Shown in pieces: positions 41,402 through 49,364 of a stretch of DNA of 61,797 nt. The first letter of the stretch is position 1. Each line of letters begins with the position of its first letter. The position numbers and the translations under genes are program-made. The stretch comes from Candidatus Cloacimonadota bacterium (lineage in GTDB: Bacteria; Cloacimonadota; Cloacimonadia; JGIOTU-2), in NCBI GenBank assembly GCA_030613025.1, contig JAUWMT010000012.1, positions 1 through 61,797 of the forward strand. The letters are read 5' to 3'. The notes under the pieces were generated by a model. That model did not search any database. It had not been told where the DNA came from and saw only the letters and a list, made by a program, of their open reading frames with translations.

Positions 41402-42258
41402 AAGAGCACCTCACGATCTTGCAGATTTTTTATGATGTCGAGTATTGCTGATCTAATCTCGGGAATAGCTTCGGACAATAATTCACCTTTTGAATAAGCT
41501 TCAGCAGCTTTTTTCATATTTGGAATTTTACCAAGGAGTGGAATTCTTTCATCTTCGCAGTATTGGACAACATCATCATTTCCAATTCCATATCGGTTTA
41601 TAATCACACCGAAATCTTTTTTAAGTTCTCTCATAACTTCTACAGCGAGCTTCAGGTCATGCAGCCCAAAAGGAGTCGGCTCAGTGATCAGAATTATGTA
41701 GTCGGCACTCTTAGTTGCTTCGATGACAGGACAGGAAGTTCCGGGAGGTGCGTCAAAAATGCGCAGTATATCAGAAGAATAATTATGATTAGTAAAATCA
41801 ATTGTTTCTTTGATCAGGGGCACTGCCTGCTCCTCACCGACATTAAGTTTTCCCTCAATAAAGTGGAGGTTATTCTGTTCAAATTCTGTGATCTTTCCCA
41901 CCTCATAGGTTTTCATAGGAAGGGCATTCTGAGGGCAAAGCTCCGAGCAGGCATAGCAGCTATGGCATAATTGATTGAAAACAAGCACTTCTTCCCACAA
42001 TTTTATGACTGCATTGAACTTACAAACCCGCTGGCAGTTACCGCAAAGTACACACTTTTCTTTATCCCATTCTGGGATCATCCTAAAAACTTTTTTTTCA
42101 TGAATCTCTTTCCCTTTAATGAAAAATCCAGAGTTGGGTTCTTCCACATCGAGGTCTGCGAGAATAACAGGGGATTTCTGAGAAAGCAGATACGCAAGAT
42201 TAGTGGCAAGAGTTGTCTTGCCCGTTCCACCTTTTCCGCTTGCAATTGATATTTTCAT
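41398..42258 (-). CDS. MinD-superfamily P-loop ATPase with inserted ferredoxin domain (2)
   Basis: A 286-residue paralogue of the downstream gene: IASGKGGTGKTTLATNLAYLLSQ, DLDVEEPNSGFFIKG, Fe-S motifs CVLCGNCQRVCKFNAV and CHSCYACSELCPQNAL, and FDAPPGTSCPVIEATKSADYIILITEPTPFGLHDL. The two proteins probably form a heterodimeric ATPase. It is translationally coupled to its partner by a 4-nt overlap and separated by 13 bp from the VOC gene upstream. Confidence 0.92.
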   Translation of the reverse strand: MKISIASGKGGTGKTTLATNLAYLLSQKSPVILADLDVEEPNSGFFIKGKEIHEKKVFRMIPEWDKEKCVLCGNCQRVCKFNAVIKLWEEVLVFNQLCHSCYACSELCPQNALPMKTYEVGKITEFEQNNLHFIEGKLNVGEEQAVPLIKETIDFTNHNYSSDILRIFDAPPGTSCPVIEATKSADYIILITEPTPFGLHDLKLAVEVMRELKKDFGVIINRYGIGNDDVVQYCEDERIPLLGKIPNMKKAAEAYSKGELLSEAIPEIRSAILDIIKNLQDREVLL

Positions 42259-42271
42259 ATTACTTGATTTC

Positions 42272-42649
42272 TTATTCTGAAAGCGCTTTTACTTCAAAAC
42301 TGTTGCCGAATCTATCCTGTATGAAAACGTGGGGTTCGAATTCTCTTTCGATCACGATACATGGATATTTATGAGCTTTCGTCTTTTTGATAAGCGCATC
42401 TCTGTCATCGACTTCAATACAAAGATGGGAATAATTGTTTCTCGCCGGAAGATGGGTAACAAATACCTCGATATCCGACTTGCCATTAGATAAAATGCTA
42501 ACCGGGACATCTTCATAAAACCCGAAGATCTGCTGATTGAGTTCTTTTGGGAGAGTGAATTCCTTTTTAAGATTTAGATCCAGTATATCTTGATAAAAAT
42601 TTTTGATCTCATCAGGATCAGTAATGGTTAGTCCAACATGTTTTATCAT
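42272..42649 (-). CDS. VOC-superfamily (glyoxalase-like) protein
   Basis: A 125-residue single VOC domain: MIKHVGLTITDPDEIKNFYQDILDLNLKKEF, YSHLCIEVDDRDALIKK and IQDRFGNSFEVKAL with the metal-binding His/Glu positions (H4, H77 area, E near the C-terminus). The reaction is unknown. Its ATG overlaps the aminotransferase stop (42646-42649), so the two are coupled. Confidence 0.85.
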   Translation of the reverse strand: MIKHVGLTITDPDEIKNFYQDILDLNLKKEFTLPKELNQQIFGFYEDVPVSILSNGKSDIEVFVTHLPARNNYSHLCIEVDDRDALIKKTKAHKYPCIVIEREFEPHVFIQDRFGNSFEVKALSE

Positions 42650-43830
42650 TTTTTACCTCGATTATGAAAGTATTTTTCCATGCGGTCAAAAGCAGTATTG
42701 ATAATGTCTTCGTCAACGCAGAAGGACAGGCGCAAATGGCTTTCTCCAGTTGGTCCAAAGGCAATTCCCGGAGTAGTGGACACCTTCGCTTTGTTCAATA
42801 GATTTACGCAGAAATTCATTGAATCTTTACCTTCATCAACGAGAATTTTCGGGAACATCAGGTATGATCCGGTTGGTTTTACATAGGAAAAAATATCATC
42901 CAGTTGATCAAGACGATCACACATAAGGTCACGTGCAGATTTATAGTGATAATGGAATTCCGCAACGCAATCCTGCGAACCCTTCAGCGCCTCAATAGCA
43001 GCATATTGTGAAATAACTGGTGCGCAGATAGCAAAGGGAATGTGTGCCTTTTTTATGTGAGGAATCAAATTTTCACTTGCATGTAAGTAGCCGATCCGCC
43101 AGCCCGTCATTGCATAGGTTTTTGTAAAAGTATAGCAGGATATCACATTATTCTGCACTTCAGGTATTGAAGCAATGCTGAAATGTTTATTGTCGTCATA
43201 CACAAAATATTCATATGCTTCATCGGTAATTATCACAAGATTATTCTCGATCGCTATATCAGCAAGTTGTCTAAGTGTTTTTTCTGGAAATATTGTTCCT
43301 GTTGGATTGTTTGGACTGCAGAATAACATCGCTTTTGTTCTCGGAGTGATTGCTCTTTTCAGATCTTCGATATGAAGCGAAAATCCATCTTTTTCATGAA
43401 GAGGCACAAAAACAGGTTTCGCAGATGCAAGCATCACATGGCGTATATGAGTGGAATAGGTGGGGGAAGGAACAATAACCTCATCACCGGGATCGACCGT
43501 TGCCATTACTGCTGAAGCGATGCCTTCGATAGCGCCGACAGTTACAATTATCTGATCTGTATTTGCCAGAATATTGTTATCACGAGCCAATTTTTTTACT
43601 ATTTCTTTTCTCAGTTCAAGCAATCCGTCATTGGGAGAATATCCTCCGACCAATCCCTTTTTTATTGCCTCAATTGCAGCTTTATTAATATGTTCTGGAG
43701 TTCCGGAAGTTGGTTTTGCCCATGAAAGAAATGCCACATCATCGATCTGTTTTGATAACCGTGTCATCTCGTGAATGGCAGATTTGCTGATAGAACTCAC
43801 GCGTTTCGATATAAGATTTTTGGTGTTCAC
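42646..43830 (-). CDS. Class I/II PLP aminotransferase
   Basis: About 394 residues of the fold type I aspartate-aminotransferase family: GYSPNDGLLELRKEIVKKL, VTVGAIEGIASAVMA, SPTYSTHI, FCSPNNPTGTIF, ITDEAYEYFVYDD, the PLP lysine in CYTFTKTYAMTGWRIGYL, and LRLSFCVDEDII with the substrate-binding Arg. Substrate is not assignable. Start set at GTG 43828-43830 (MNTKNLISKR) because AGAGGAG lies 5 nt upstream; the ATG at 43851 overlaps that site. Coupled to the VOC gene. Confidence 0.9.
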   Translation of the reverse strand: MNTKNLISKRVSSISKSAIHEMTRLSKQIDDVAFLSWAKPTSGTPEHINKAAIEAIKKGLVGGYSPNDGLLELRKEIVKKLARDNNILANTDQIIVTVGAIEGIASAVMATVDPGDEVIVPSPTYSTHIRHVMLASAKPVFVPLHEKDGFSLHIEDLKRAITPRTKAMLFCSPNNPTGTIFPEKTLRQLADIAIENNLVIITDEAYEYFVYDDNKHFSIASIPEVQNNVISCYTFTKTYAMTGWRIGYLHASENLIPHIKKAHIPFAICAPVISQYAAIEALKGSQDCVAEFHYHYKSARDLMCDRLDQLDDIFSYVKPTGSYLMFPKILVDEGKDSMNFCVNLLNKAKVSTTPGIAFGPTGESHLRLSFCVDEDIINTAFDRMEKYFHNRGKK

Positions 43831-43863
43831 ACACACTCCTCTTCTATACAATTTCTCTAATGA

Positions 43864-44505
43864 TCACTTAATTTCAATCACTCTTCCTGCTCCGCCTTCA
43901 ACATATTTTTCGGGATAGCGTTCCTTGATCTCCTTGATATGCTGGGTGCAGTGTGTGGGACACACAATTGTAAGTGGCTCAAGCAATTCATATTTCTTGA
44001 ATCCATGAAATCCACCAATCAAGGCATAGGGTTCACCAAATTGCTTTGCGGTTTTTAAAATTAATTCAATACCGGGATGGGAACAGCCAACAATAATGAC
44101 CAACCCTTTATCCGTTTTCACGATCAATGACTGCTCGATATTAGCAAGCTCTCCAGTGGAATAAATATTCTCATGCAACTCAAGGGGCTCATCTACCCGG
44201 ATGCGTTCCCTCACATTGCAGATTCTTCGCACAGATGGAGGTACATAAAGTGTCACATCATGATTTTGAGATAGAAATGAGGACAATCCTCCGATGTGAT
44301 CATAATGATTATGGGAGATAAATACTTCATCAATTTCAGCAGGATCGATGTGCAGCTTTTTCATATTTGACATCAGAATATCACCGTTATCGCCCGTGTC
44401 AAAGAGGATTTTTCTATCATTGACTTCAATGAGCGCTGCAAATCCCCAGGATGGTTGAAGGGTAGTATCTATAGTTGTGTTATCGAAAATTATGGTTATT
44501 TTCAT
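43864..44505 (-). CDS. MBL-fold hydrolase (COG1237-like)
   Basis: About 213 residues of the metallo-beta-lactamase fold: KILFDTGDNGDILMSNM, the zinc motif SHNHYDHIGGL, VGCSHPGIELIL, IGGFHGFK and PTHCTQHIKE. This matches the group annotated after the archaeal 7,8-dihydropterin-6-methyl synthase, common next to NifX-like genes in anaerobes; the reaction here is unknown. Start set at 44503-44505 (MKITIIFDNT), matching family N-termini; the 44532 ATG overlaps the NifX-like gene. Confidence 0.88.
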   Translation of the reverse strand: MKITIIFDNTTIDTTLQPSWGFAALIEVNDRKILFDTGDNGDILMSNMKKLHIDPAEIDEVFISHNHYDHIGGLSSFLSQNHDVTLYVPPSVRRICNVRERIRVDEPLELHENIYSTGELANIEQSLIVKTDKGLVIIVGCSHPGIELILKTAKQFGEPYALIGGFHGFKKYELLEPLTIVCPTHCTQHIKEIKERYPEKYVEGGAGRVIEIK

Positions 44506-44522
44506 AATTATAAAAAGTAATG

Positions 44523-44888
44523 TTAATCCCACTTTTTGGTTCCTGGCCCCTTTCCTTCACCATGTTCGCACATGCTTTCGCCAGCTGTGATTGTACCTTC
44601 AATATAGTCATCTATAATAGAGTCAACATCTCCCTGTACACCGATGATCCAGTCCATGTCATAGGTTCTGAATAGCTGCTGTGCTCTGCTTCCCATACCG
44701 CCGGCTATAATGGTTTTGCATCCCAGGTCATGAAAATAATTAGGAAGCACATTAGGTGCATGTCCGGGATTCGGGACTATTTCTTTTTTGGTTACTATTC
44801 CTTTATCGATATCTACGAGTGTGAATTCCGGACATCGTCCGAAATGCTGAGCAACATTTCCATTTTCCGTAGAAATTACTATTCGCAT
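44523..44888 (-). CDS. NifX/NifB-C-like domain protein
   Basis: A 121-residue protein: MRIVISTENGNVAQHFGRCPEFTLVDID, NPGHAPNVLPNYFHDLGCKTIIAGGMGSRAQQLF, and a tail GESMCEHGEGKGPGTKKWD. It is the second FeMo-cofactor/IssA-type protein of this block. The Cys/His/Gly-rich tail is typical of this subgroup and may bind metal. AAGGAG precedes the ATG. Confidence 0.9.
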   Translation of the reverse strand: MRIVISTENGNVAQHFGRCPEFTLVDIDKGIVTKKEIVPNPGHAPNVLPNYFHDLGCKTIIAGGMGSRAQQLFRTYDMDWIIGVQGDVDSIIDDYIEGTITAGESMCEHGEGKGPGTKKWD

Positions 44889-44909
44889 TGATTCTCCTTG
44901 GATATATTT

Positions 44910-45104
44910 TTATTCTCTTATCATTTTTGCGCCGCATTTAGGGCAGGTTTTATTGATGCAGGGAACACCTTGCACGTGTGCTTCTTTGTGCCCGCATGAA
45001 GGGCATACGCAGTTACCGCCGGGACCTACGAAGTTGCCGCCTTGTCCGCGACTCTGTCCCTGGCCTCTGCCCAAACCTCTACCTTGACCGTTTCCTCTTG
45101 GCAT
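44910..45104 (-). CDS. Small Gly/Arg-rich zinc-ribbon protein
   Basis: A 64-residue protein: an N-terminal GRG-rich stretch (MPRGNGQGRGLGRGQGQSRG) followed by a ribbon CVCPSCGHKEAHVQG-VPCINKTCPKCGAKMIRE. Six cysteines fit one or two metal sites. Start set at 45102-45104 because AGGAGAA lies upstream; the 45122 ATG overlaps the neighbouring gene. Proteins of this kind accompany NifX-like genes in anaerobes; the function is unknown. Confidence 0.82.
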   Translation of the reverse strand: MPRGNGQGRGLGRGQGQSRGQGGNFVGPGGNCVCPSCGHKEAHVQGVPCINKTCPKCGAKMIRE

Positions 45105-45105
45105 A

Positions 45106-45402
45106 TTATTCTCCTTTTTCATTATCGATCACAGAATAGGAACCTTTAATTTCCTGAGATTTTTTTCTGTCATCTTTTATCTGTTTTGTTTTAAGTCGAT
45201 TTACTATTGAATTCACTGTTTTTCGTGAAATGCTGTCCGGTTTACGAAGGTCATTCACGATCGCTCCGATAGCAGGTATGACAAGGGTTCGCCATACTGA
45301 GATGCTTCCGTCTTTCTTTGTGAATGCACCAAAGCAGGTTCCACGTCTTCGTCCTGTTCCCGGACCGCGTCCTTCCGGACCCGTACCGTCTCTTCTTGGC
45401 AT
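45106..45402 (-). CDS. DUF5320-like small protein
   Basis: A 98-residue protein starting MPRRDGTGPEGRGPGTGRRRG-TCFG, the N-terminal signature of the DUF5320 family, followed by an atypical basic C-terminus (RKPDSISRKTVNSIVNRLKTKQIKDDRKK). AGGAG precedes the ATG and the stop is 2 bp before the next start. The function is unknown. Confidence 0.78.
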   Translation of the reverse strand: MPRRDGTGPEGRGPGTGRRRGTCFGAFTKKDGSISVWRTLVIPAIGAIVNDLRKPDSISRKTVNSIVNRLKTKQIKDDRKKSQEIKGSYSVIDNEKGE

Positions 45403-45438
45403 AAAAACTCCTATTTAATTCTTGAATAAATCTGATTT

Positions 45439-45490
45439 CACCACAGAGAGCACAGAGTTATAGATTATTTTTCTCTGTGTCCTCTGTGGT
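45439..45490. repeat. Inverted 'ACCACAGAGAGCACAGAG' repeat
   Basis: CACCACAGAGAGCACAGAG (45439-45457) and CTCTGTGTCCTCTGTGGT (45473-45490) form a 52-nt hairpin between two DUF5320 genes. Single or broken copies lie at 8318, 17350 and 22080. Confidence 0.75.
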
Positions 45491-45512
45491 AAGATGTTCC
45501 TAAATAAGATCA

Positions 45513-45878
45513 CTATTTCTCTACAGTTTTGATCTCTTTGAGTCGAGCGTCAATGCGCTTCATGTCTTCCTTTAGCATATTCAGTTCGTTCTCAAGATAA
45601 TCACTCTCATTTTCTGCATTAGCAGAGGTGGGATAAAGAGCAGAAGCAACAGGATAGGCAGGTGCAAAACCTATGCCGAATCCTCTTCCGCGTCCAAAGC
45701 CGCGACCATAACCAAAACCCTGTCCATAGCCGGATCCTCTTCCGTATCCGCGTCCATAGTAACCTCTTCCACCAGCCGCATTCATGTAGCCAGGTCTGTC
45801 GTATCCGGAGCAAAAGCCAGCTGCTCGTCCGGTCATAGGTCCCATTCCATTAGGACCTGTTCTGTCTCCACGTGGCAT
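45513..45878 (-). CDS. DUF5320 protein
   Basis: A 121-residue protein: MPRGDRTGPNGMGPMTGRAAGFC, then a strongly repetitive Gly/Tyr/Arg stretch (GRGYYGRGYGRGSGYGQG and on) and a C-terminal coiled coil (ENELNMLKEDMKRIDARLKEI). The signature MPRGDxTGPxGxGPMTGR defines DUF5320. AGGAGG precedes the ATG. It is always found near NifX-like and MinD ATPase genes in my knowledge of anaerobes; the function is unknown. Confidence 0.88.
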   Translation of the reverse strand: MPRGDRTGPNGMGPMTGRAAGFCSGYDRPGYMNAAGGRGYYGRGYGRGSGYGQGFGYGRGFGRGRGFGIGFAPAYPVASALYPTSANAENESDYLENELNMLKEDMKRIDARLKEIKTVEK

Positions 45879-45917
45879 TATATGCCTCCTTTCTATATGT
45901 GTTGATTAAAAATATAT

Positions 45918-46370
45918 TCATCTGCCATGACCCCATCCTCCGCGACCGCGACCACGTCCTCTCTGATAATACTGATTAAGATTTTCGAGGTTTTCTTCAT
46001 TGCATTCAGGGCATTTTTCCGGAGCGTGCTGTGAGTAATTGGAAAGCGAGCCGCAGCTTCTGCAGCGTACTACATGCTGTATGAATTGAAAATCACCGCC
46101 TTCAATTGAAATTTCTTTTCCTTCTATGATGCCTGATGCGATCTTTTTTCGCGCCTGATCAATAAGGCGGGTGAAGGTTGGACGTGATATTCCCATTTTT
46201 TCAGCAGCTTCTTTGTGCTCGAAACCTTCATAATCAGCGAGACGGAGCGCCTCGTATTCGTCAACAGAAAGATCGATCCTCTCCAGCAGGCGTGCGGGTA
46301 TTCCAACCGGTTTGAATCTGCTGCATATTGGAGGTTTGCTTACGCGTCTGATCTTTCTTGGTCTTGGCAT
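45918..46370 (-). CDS. DUF134 HTH protein, probable regulator of the block
   Basis: A 150-residue protein of the DUF134 family: MPRPRKIRRVSKPPICSRFKPVG, then a sigma-70 region 4-like helix-turn-helix (LSVDEYEALRLADYEGFEHKEAAEKMGISRPTFTRLIDQARKKIASGIIEGK), a zinc ribbon CRSCGSLSNYSQHAPEKCPEC, and a Gly/Arg-rich tail. Being first of the minus-strand block, it likely regulates it (inference). AAGGAA precedes the ATG; a promoter-like sequence with a palindrome lies just upstream. Confidence 0.88.
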   Translation of the reverse strand: MPRPRKIRRVSKPPICSRFKPVGIPARLLERIDLSVDEYEALRLADYEGFEHKEAAEKMGISRPTFTRLIDQARKKIASGIIEGKEISIEGGDFQFIQHVVRCRSCGSLSNYSQHAPEKCPECNEENLENLNQYYQRGRGRGRGGWGHGR

Positions 46371-46386
46371 TTTATTTCCTTGTTAT

Positions 46387-46430
46387 GAACTTATGTTCAA
46401 AACTTATGCCGACCAACTTGATTGTCAAAT
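46387..46430 (-). promoter_or_regulatory. Candidate promoter and operator of DUF134 block
   Basis: On the minus strand TTGACA (46425-46430) is followed after 16 nt by TAAGTT, and then by the palindrome GAACATAAGTTC (46387-46398), 16 bp before the DUF134 ATG. A palindrome at the start site of a gene for a DNA-binding protein suggests autoregulation. The -10 match is weak. Confidence 0.4.
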
Positions 46431-46486
46431 AAAGATTGAATTTTTTTTTTATGAAGGGGGGAAATGCGCGGGAAAGTGTATAAAAC

Positions 46487-46514
46487 GAAGGCGATAATGT
46501 GCATTATCACCTTC
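46487..46514 (-). terminator. Hairpin terminator after the 46540 gene
   Basis: GAAGGTGATAATGCACATTATCGCCTTC on the minus strand: 12-bp stem with one mismatch, then GTTTTAT. On the plus strand it is followed by AATAATTTTT, so it may work both ways. Confidence 0.65.
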
Positions 46515-46539
46515 AATAATTTTTGGAATCGACTCTAAC

Positions 46540-46926
46540 TTATTTACACTCCACACTCAATAATTCTTTGCCTTCAGCATCATAATACACAAAGGTAACA
46601 GCTACATGATTTTTTCTGAATAAGGAAAAATCCTTTGAGGTTTTATAGTGCTTGAGCAGTTGTGCCTTCATATTGTTCAGATTTTCTTCGTTGAGCGCAT
46701 TTGGGTCGACTTTAAGCATAGTATAGGTATAGATCATACTCATATCCTGCTCCGCACTTACCCGATCAAGGCGGACATTTTCCGCAACGATCTTCGGGCA
46801 CTCCTTTGTCATGTCTTTACAAAGTTCTACCAGCTCTTCCTGTGTCATACGATCAGGGTTACGCAAAAGAAAATAAAGTACCACAGCAATAATAACTGCA
46901 ACTGCTATGATAATTGCAATTGTCAT
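46540..46926 (-). CDS. Small membrane-anchored protein of unknown function
   Basis: A 128-residue protein with one N-terminal membrane helix (IAIIIAVAVIIAVVLYFLL) followed by a hydrophilic domain of about 100 residues ending FVYYDAEGKELLSVECK. I do not recognise a family. The N-in/C-out arrangement would place the domain in the periplasm. It lies 28 bp downstream of the serpin gene on the same strand, so the two may be co-transcribed. Confidence 0.72.
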   Translation of the reverse strand: MTIAIIIAVAVIIAVVLYFLLRNPDRMTQEELVELCKDMTKECPKIVAENVRLDRVSAEQDMSMIYTYTMLKVDPNALNEENLNNMKAQLLKHYKTSKDFSLFRKNHVAVTFVYYDAEGKELLSVECK

Positions 46927-46954
46927 AGGATTCCTTTCATAAGATATTGATTAT

Positions 46955-48196
46955 CTACTCATATAAGGGTTCTCTAACCTTACCCATAAAGAGTATTGTG
47001 TCGGTTCGATCGTCGCATAGCACATAGATAAATGGTCGGTCAACAATAAATGATGGGGTTATGCCATTTGCCATTGATACTACAGTAGCAGCAGCAGCTT
47101 CGGTTCCCTCCTCGTTAATCTCGATAAAGGTTTTTTGTTTTACATAATTGATCCACAGTACTTCCGGTGACATATTTCCAAAATTTGCATCATCCGTGAA
47201 AGGAATAACCATCCCGAGATCTGCGAGGATATCGTTAAATTTCGTTTCATATTCAATTTTAAATTTTGGTAAACTGAATTCAAAATATTCGTATTCATCT
47301 TCTTCGGGAAGTGGAGCTAATGAATTTTTCCAAGTCAGCCACTCATCTGCATCAAATTCATCGAGGAATTCTTCTATAGTATAGTTATAGTCGGGAAGAA
47401 GAATATACATTGCCAATACATCTCGCCCATAGGGCATTCTGCATAAGCTAAAATTTTCATCGAAGTAATAGGTATAATCCTTGCCTGAGCTTTTCATCAT
47501 CTGAACGGTTATTATCGAATCTTCGGTCATATGAAAATATTCATTTTCTGTTTCTTCAGGATCGAAGGTATATTTCCAGCTCCCTTTGAAATAGAGTGCG
47601 TTTATTAAAAACATTTGCTCAACAGATGAAATATTTTGTATCATTTCTGTGATTTTACCATTGGTTTTATCCTCGATCCAGTTATTGATATCCGTAACGG
47701 TTGTTTGATCGAAGGGAGCACTGATAATTTCTGCAAAATAGTTATTCTCAATAGTTTCAATAAAGTCTGTGATGACAGGGAAAGAATTTCTTATCCAAAT
47801 TGAGTTCGCCAGATTGAGTTGAATTGCTGAATCACAGGACTGCAAACTTCGTATTAAAAATGAATATTGTTTGTTGAGTTTGTCTATGCTCATGTTCTGA
47901 TAGTGAAGGGTTTGAGCCATCTGATCGGCAGTTTCATCCTGAGCGCCATTATAGGTCATAGAAAGCGCCATAGAAAGACTTATAGGGGAAATTGAAATGT
48001 TACTATTTGGTTCATACTCAATGGTTTTCTTGAAAATATCCAAAGCAAATATGATGTTCGCTTCGATCAATTCGTCCTGTACCAGCCCAGTTCGCTCATC
48101 TGAATCTTTTATATCTTTCCCCGGGCCAGTCGATTTTGTACACATGCACAATGAAACAATCAACAATACAACCAATATTACATTGATTCTTTTCAT
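46955..48196 (-). CDS. Serpin, lipoprotein form
   Basis: A 413-residue serine-protease-inhibitor family protein. The N-terminus (MKRINVILVVLLIVSLCMCTKS) has a lipobox-like LCMC, so it is probably lipid-anchored. Serpin landmarks: SISPISLSMALSMTYNGAQDET, NSIWIR, FLINALYFKGSWKYTFDPEET, and the reactive loop EINEEGTEAAAATVVSMANGITPSFIVDRPF with the small-residue hinge (GTEAAAAT) required for inhibition. Counting from the hinge puts P1 at Gly or Asn of SMANGIT. The ending GKVREP fits. Start set at 48194-48196 because GGAGG precedes it by 5 nt. A possible guard against host or own exported proteases. Confidence 0.92.
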   Translation of the reverse strand: MKRINVILVVLLIVSLCMCTKSTGPGKDIKDSDERTGLVQDELIEANIIFALDIFKKTIEYEPNSNISISPISLSMALSMTYNGAQDETADQMAQTLHYQNMSIDKLNKQYSFLIRSLQSCDSAIQLNLANSIWIRNSFPVITDFIETIENNYFAEIISAPFDQTTVTDINNWIEDKTNGKITEMIQNISSVEQMFLINALYFKGSWKYTFDPEETENEYFHMTEDSIITVQMMKSSGKDYTYYFDENFSLCRMPYGRDVLAMYILLPDYNYTIEEFLDEFDADEWLTWKNSLAPLPEEDEYEYFEFSLPKFKIEYETKFNDILADLGMVIPFTDDANFGNMSPEVLWINYVKQKTFIEINEEGTEAAAATVVSMANGITPSFIVDRPFIYVLCDDRTDTILFMGKVREPLYE

Positions 48197-48294
48197 TTTA
48201 ACCTCCATTGTTTGTAAATAAAATTAACTAAAATCCAATAATTCTTGAAATATTCAATTCTACTGGAATAAGTTCAACAATAACACCCATAATT

Positions 48295-48326
48295 AAAAAA
48301 GATATACAAAAGAGAATTGTATATCT
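48295..48326 (-). terminator. Intrinsic terminator after mrp
   Basis: On the minus strand GATATACA-ATTCTCTTT-TGTATATC followed by six T (complement of 48295-48300). It lies 65 bp past the mrp stop and separates it from the serpin gene. Confidence 0.75.
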
Positions 48327-48390
48327 TTTAGAATCCTCAATAATAGTTGTCAAATTTATTTTGGATATTCGATACTCCACGATTTTAGAT

Positions 48391-49212
48391 TTACAGTTTC
48401 TTCATTATATTATCAGCAACCTCGTTGAATACCTTTCCTGCTTCAGTATCTGCATTCTCTCCAATAAAGGGTTTACCTGTATCGCCGGATTGCACGACTT
48501 TCACATCAAAAGGAATTCTTCCGAGTAGGTCAATATTAAAGTCTTTTAATGCCTTTTCTCCGCTGCCTGCCTTGAAAAGTTCGATCCGCTGTCCGCAGTG
48601 AGGGCATACGATCTCAGTCATATTCTCAACAATACCGAGAATGGGGATTTCCAGTTTTTTTGCAAAATTAATAGCTTTTCGTACATCGAGGTAGGCAAGT
48701 TCTTGTGGTGTGGACACAATGATCACACCGGAAATTTTCTTAAGTATTTGGATAACACTCAGCGGTTCATCACCGGTTCCCGGAGGGCAGTCAACAATAA
48801 GATAATCCAGCTCGGGCCATTCAATATCTTCCATGAACTGCTTGATAAGATTCATCTTCATAGGTCCACGCCAGATAACCGGACTGTCCGGATCCTGAAG
48901 TAATGATGCGATTGAAAGCACCACGAGATTATCTGAAACCTGCACCGGAGCAGGGGATTGTCCTTCTTGATAAACGAGTGTTTTGTTCTCGACTCCTGTC
49001 ATTTTCACAATTGAAGGTCCATGAATGTCTGTATCAAGAATGCCGACTTTGAAATCCCTTTCTGCAAGGGAATAGGCGAGATTCACACTAACAGTGCTTT
49101 TTCCCACGCCACCTTTACCGCTCATTACTACGATCGCATGTTTTATGTTTTTCAAATTCTTTTCATACAATTCCTTTTTCTTTTCCTGCTGCTCCTGTTG
49201 AGTATCTGTCAT
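48391..49212 (-). CDS. mrp: Mrp/NBP35-family Fe-S carrier ATPase
   Basis: A 273-residue cytosolic P-loop protein: VMSGKGGVGKSTVSVNLAYSLAE (deviant Walker A), LDTDIHGPSIVKM, VIWRGPMKMNLIKQFMEDIEWPELDYLIVDCPPGTGDEPLS, and the cluster-binding CPHCGQ near residue 205. These proteins hold and transfer [4Fe-4S] clusters to apo-proteins. An N-terminal charged helix is present in place of the DUF59 domain. It stands apart from the MinD/ferredoxin pair but belongs to the same functional theme. Confidence 0.94.
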   Translation of the reverse strand: MTDTQQEQQEKKKELYEKNLKNIKHAIVVMSGKGGVGKSTVSVNLAYSLAERDFKVGILDTDIHGPSIVKMTGVENKTLVYQEGQSPAPVQVSDNLVVLSIASLLQDPDSPVIWRGPMKMNLIKQFMEDIEWPELDYLIVDCPPGTGDEPLSVIQILKKISGVIIVSTPQELAYLDVRKAINFAKKLEIPILGIVENMTEIVCPHCGQRIELFKAGSGEKALKDFNIDLLGRIPFDVKVVQSGDTGKPFIGENADTEAGKVFNEVADNIMKKL

Positions 49213-49364
49213 TTCAATCTCCTGATTTTTATCATTTTATACATATAAGGTATGGAATAAACTGAATTGTCAAATTAAAAGTGAAATCTGTTTATTATGC
49301 CTGATAAATTGACAGGACGCAATCAATTTGTTGAAAATATCCAGCAATTTAGCTTGGAGATATA

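Noticed and set aside
39648..46370. Nitrogen-fixation cluster
   Set aside because: NifX-like proteins are present but nifHDK and nifENB are not; these small proteins are common in non-fixing anaerobes.
48348..48353. TTGACA box as the serpin promoter
   Set aside because: A terminator hairpin lies directly downstream of it on the minus strand, so it is unlikely to drive the serpin gene.
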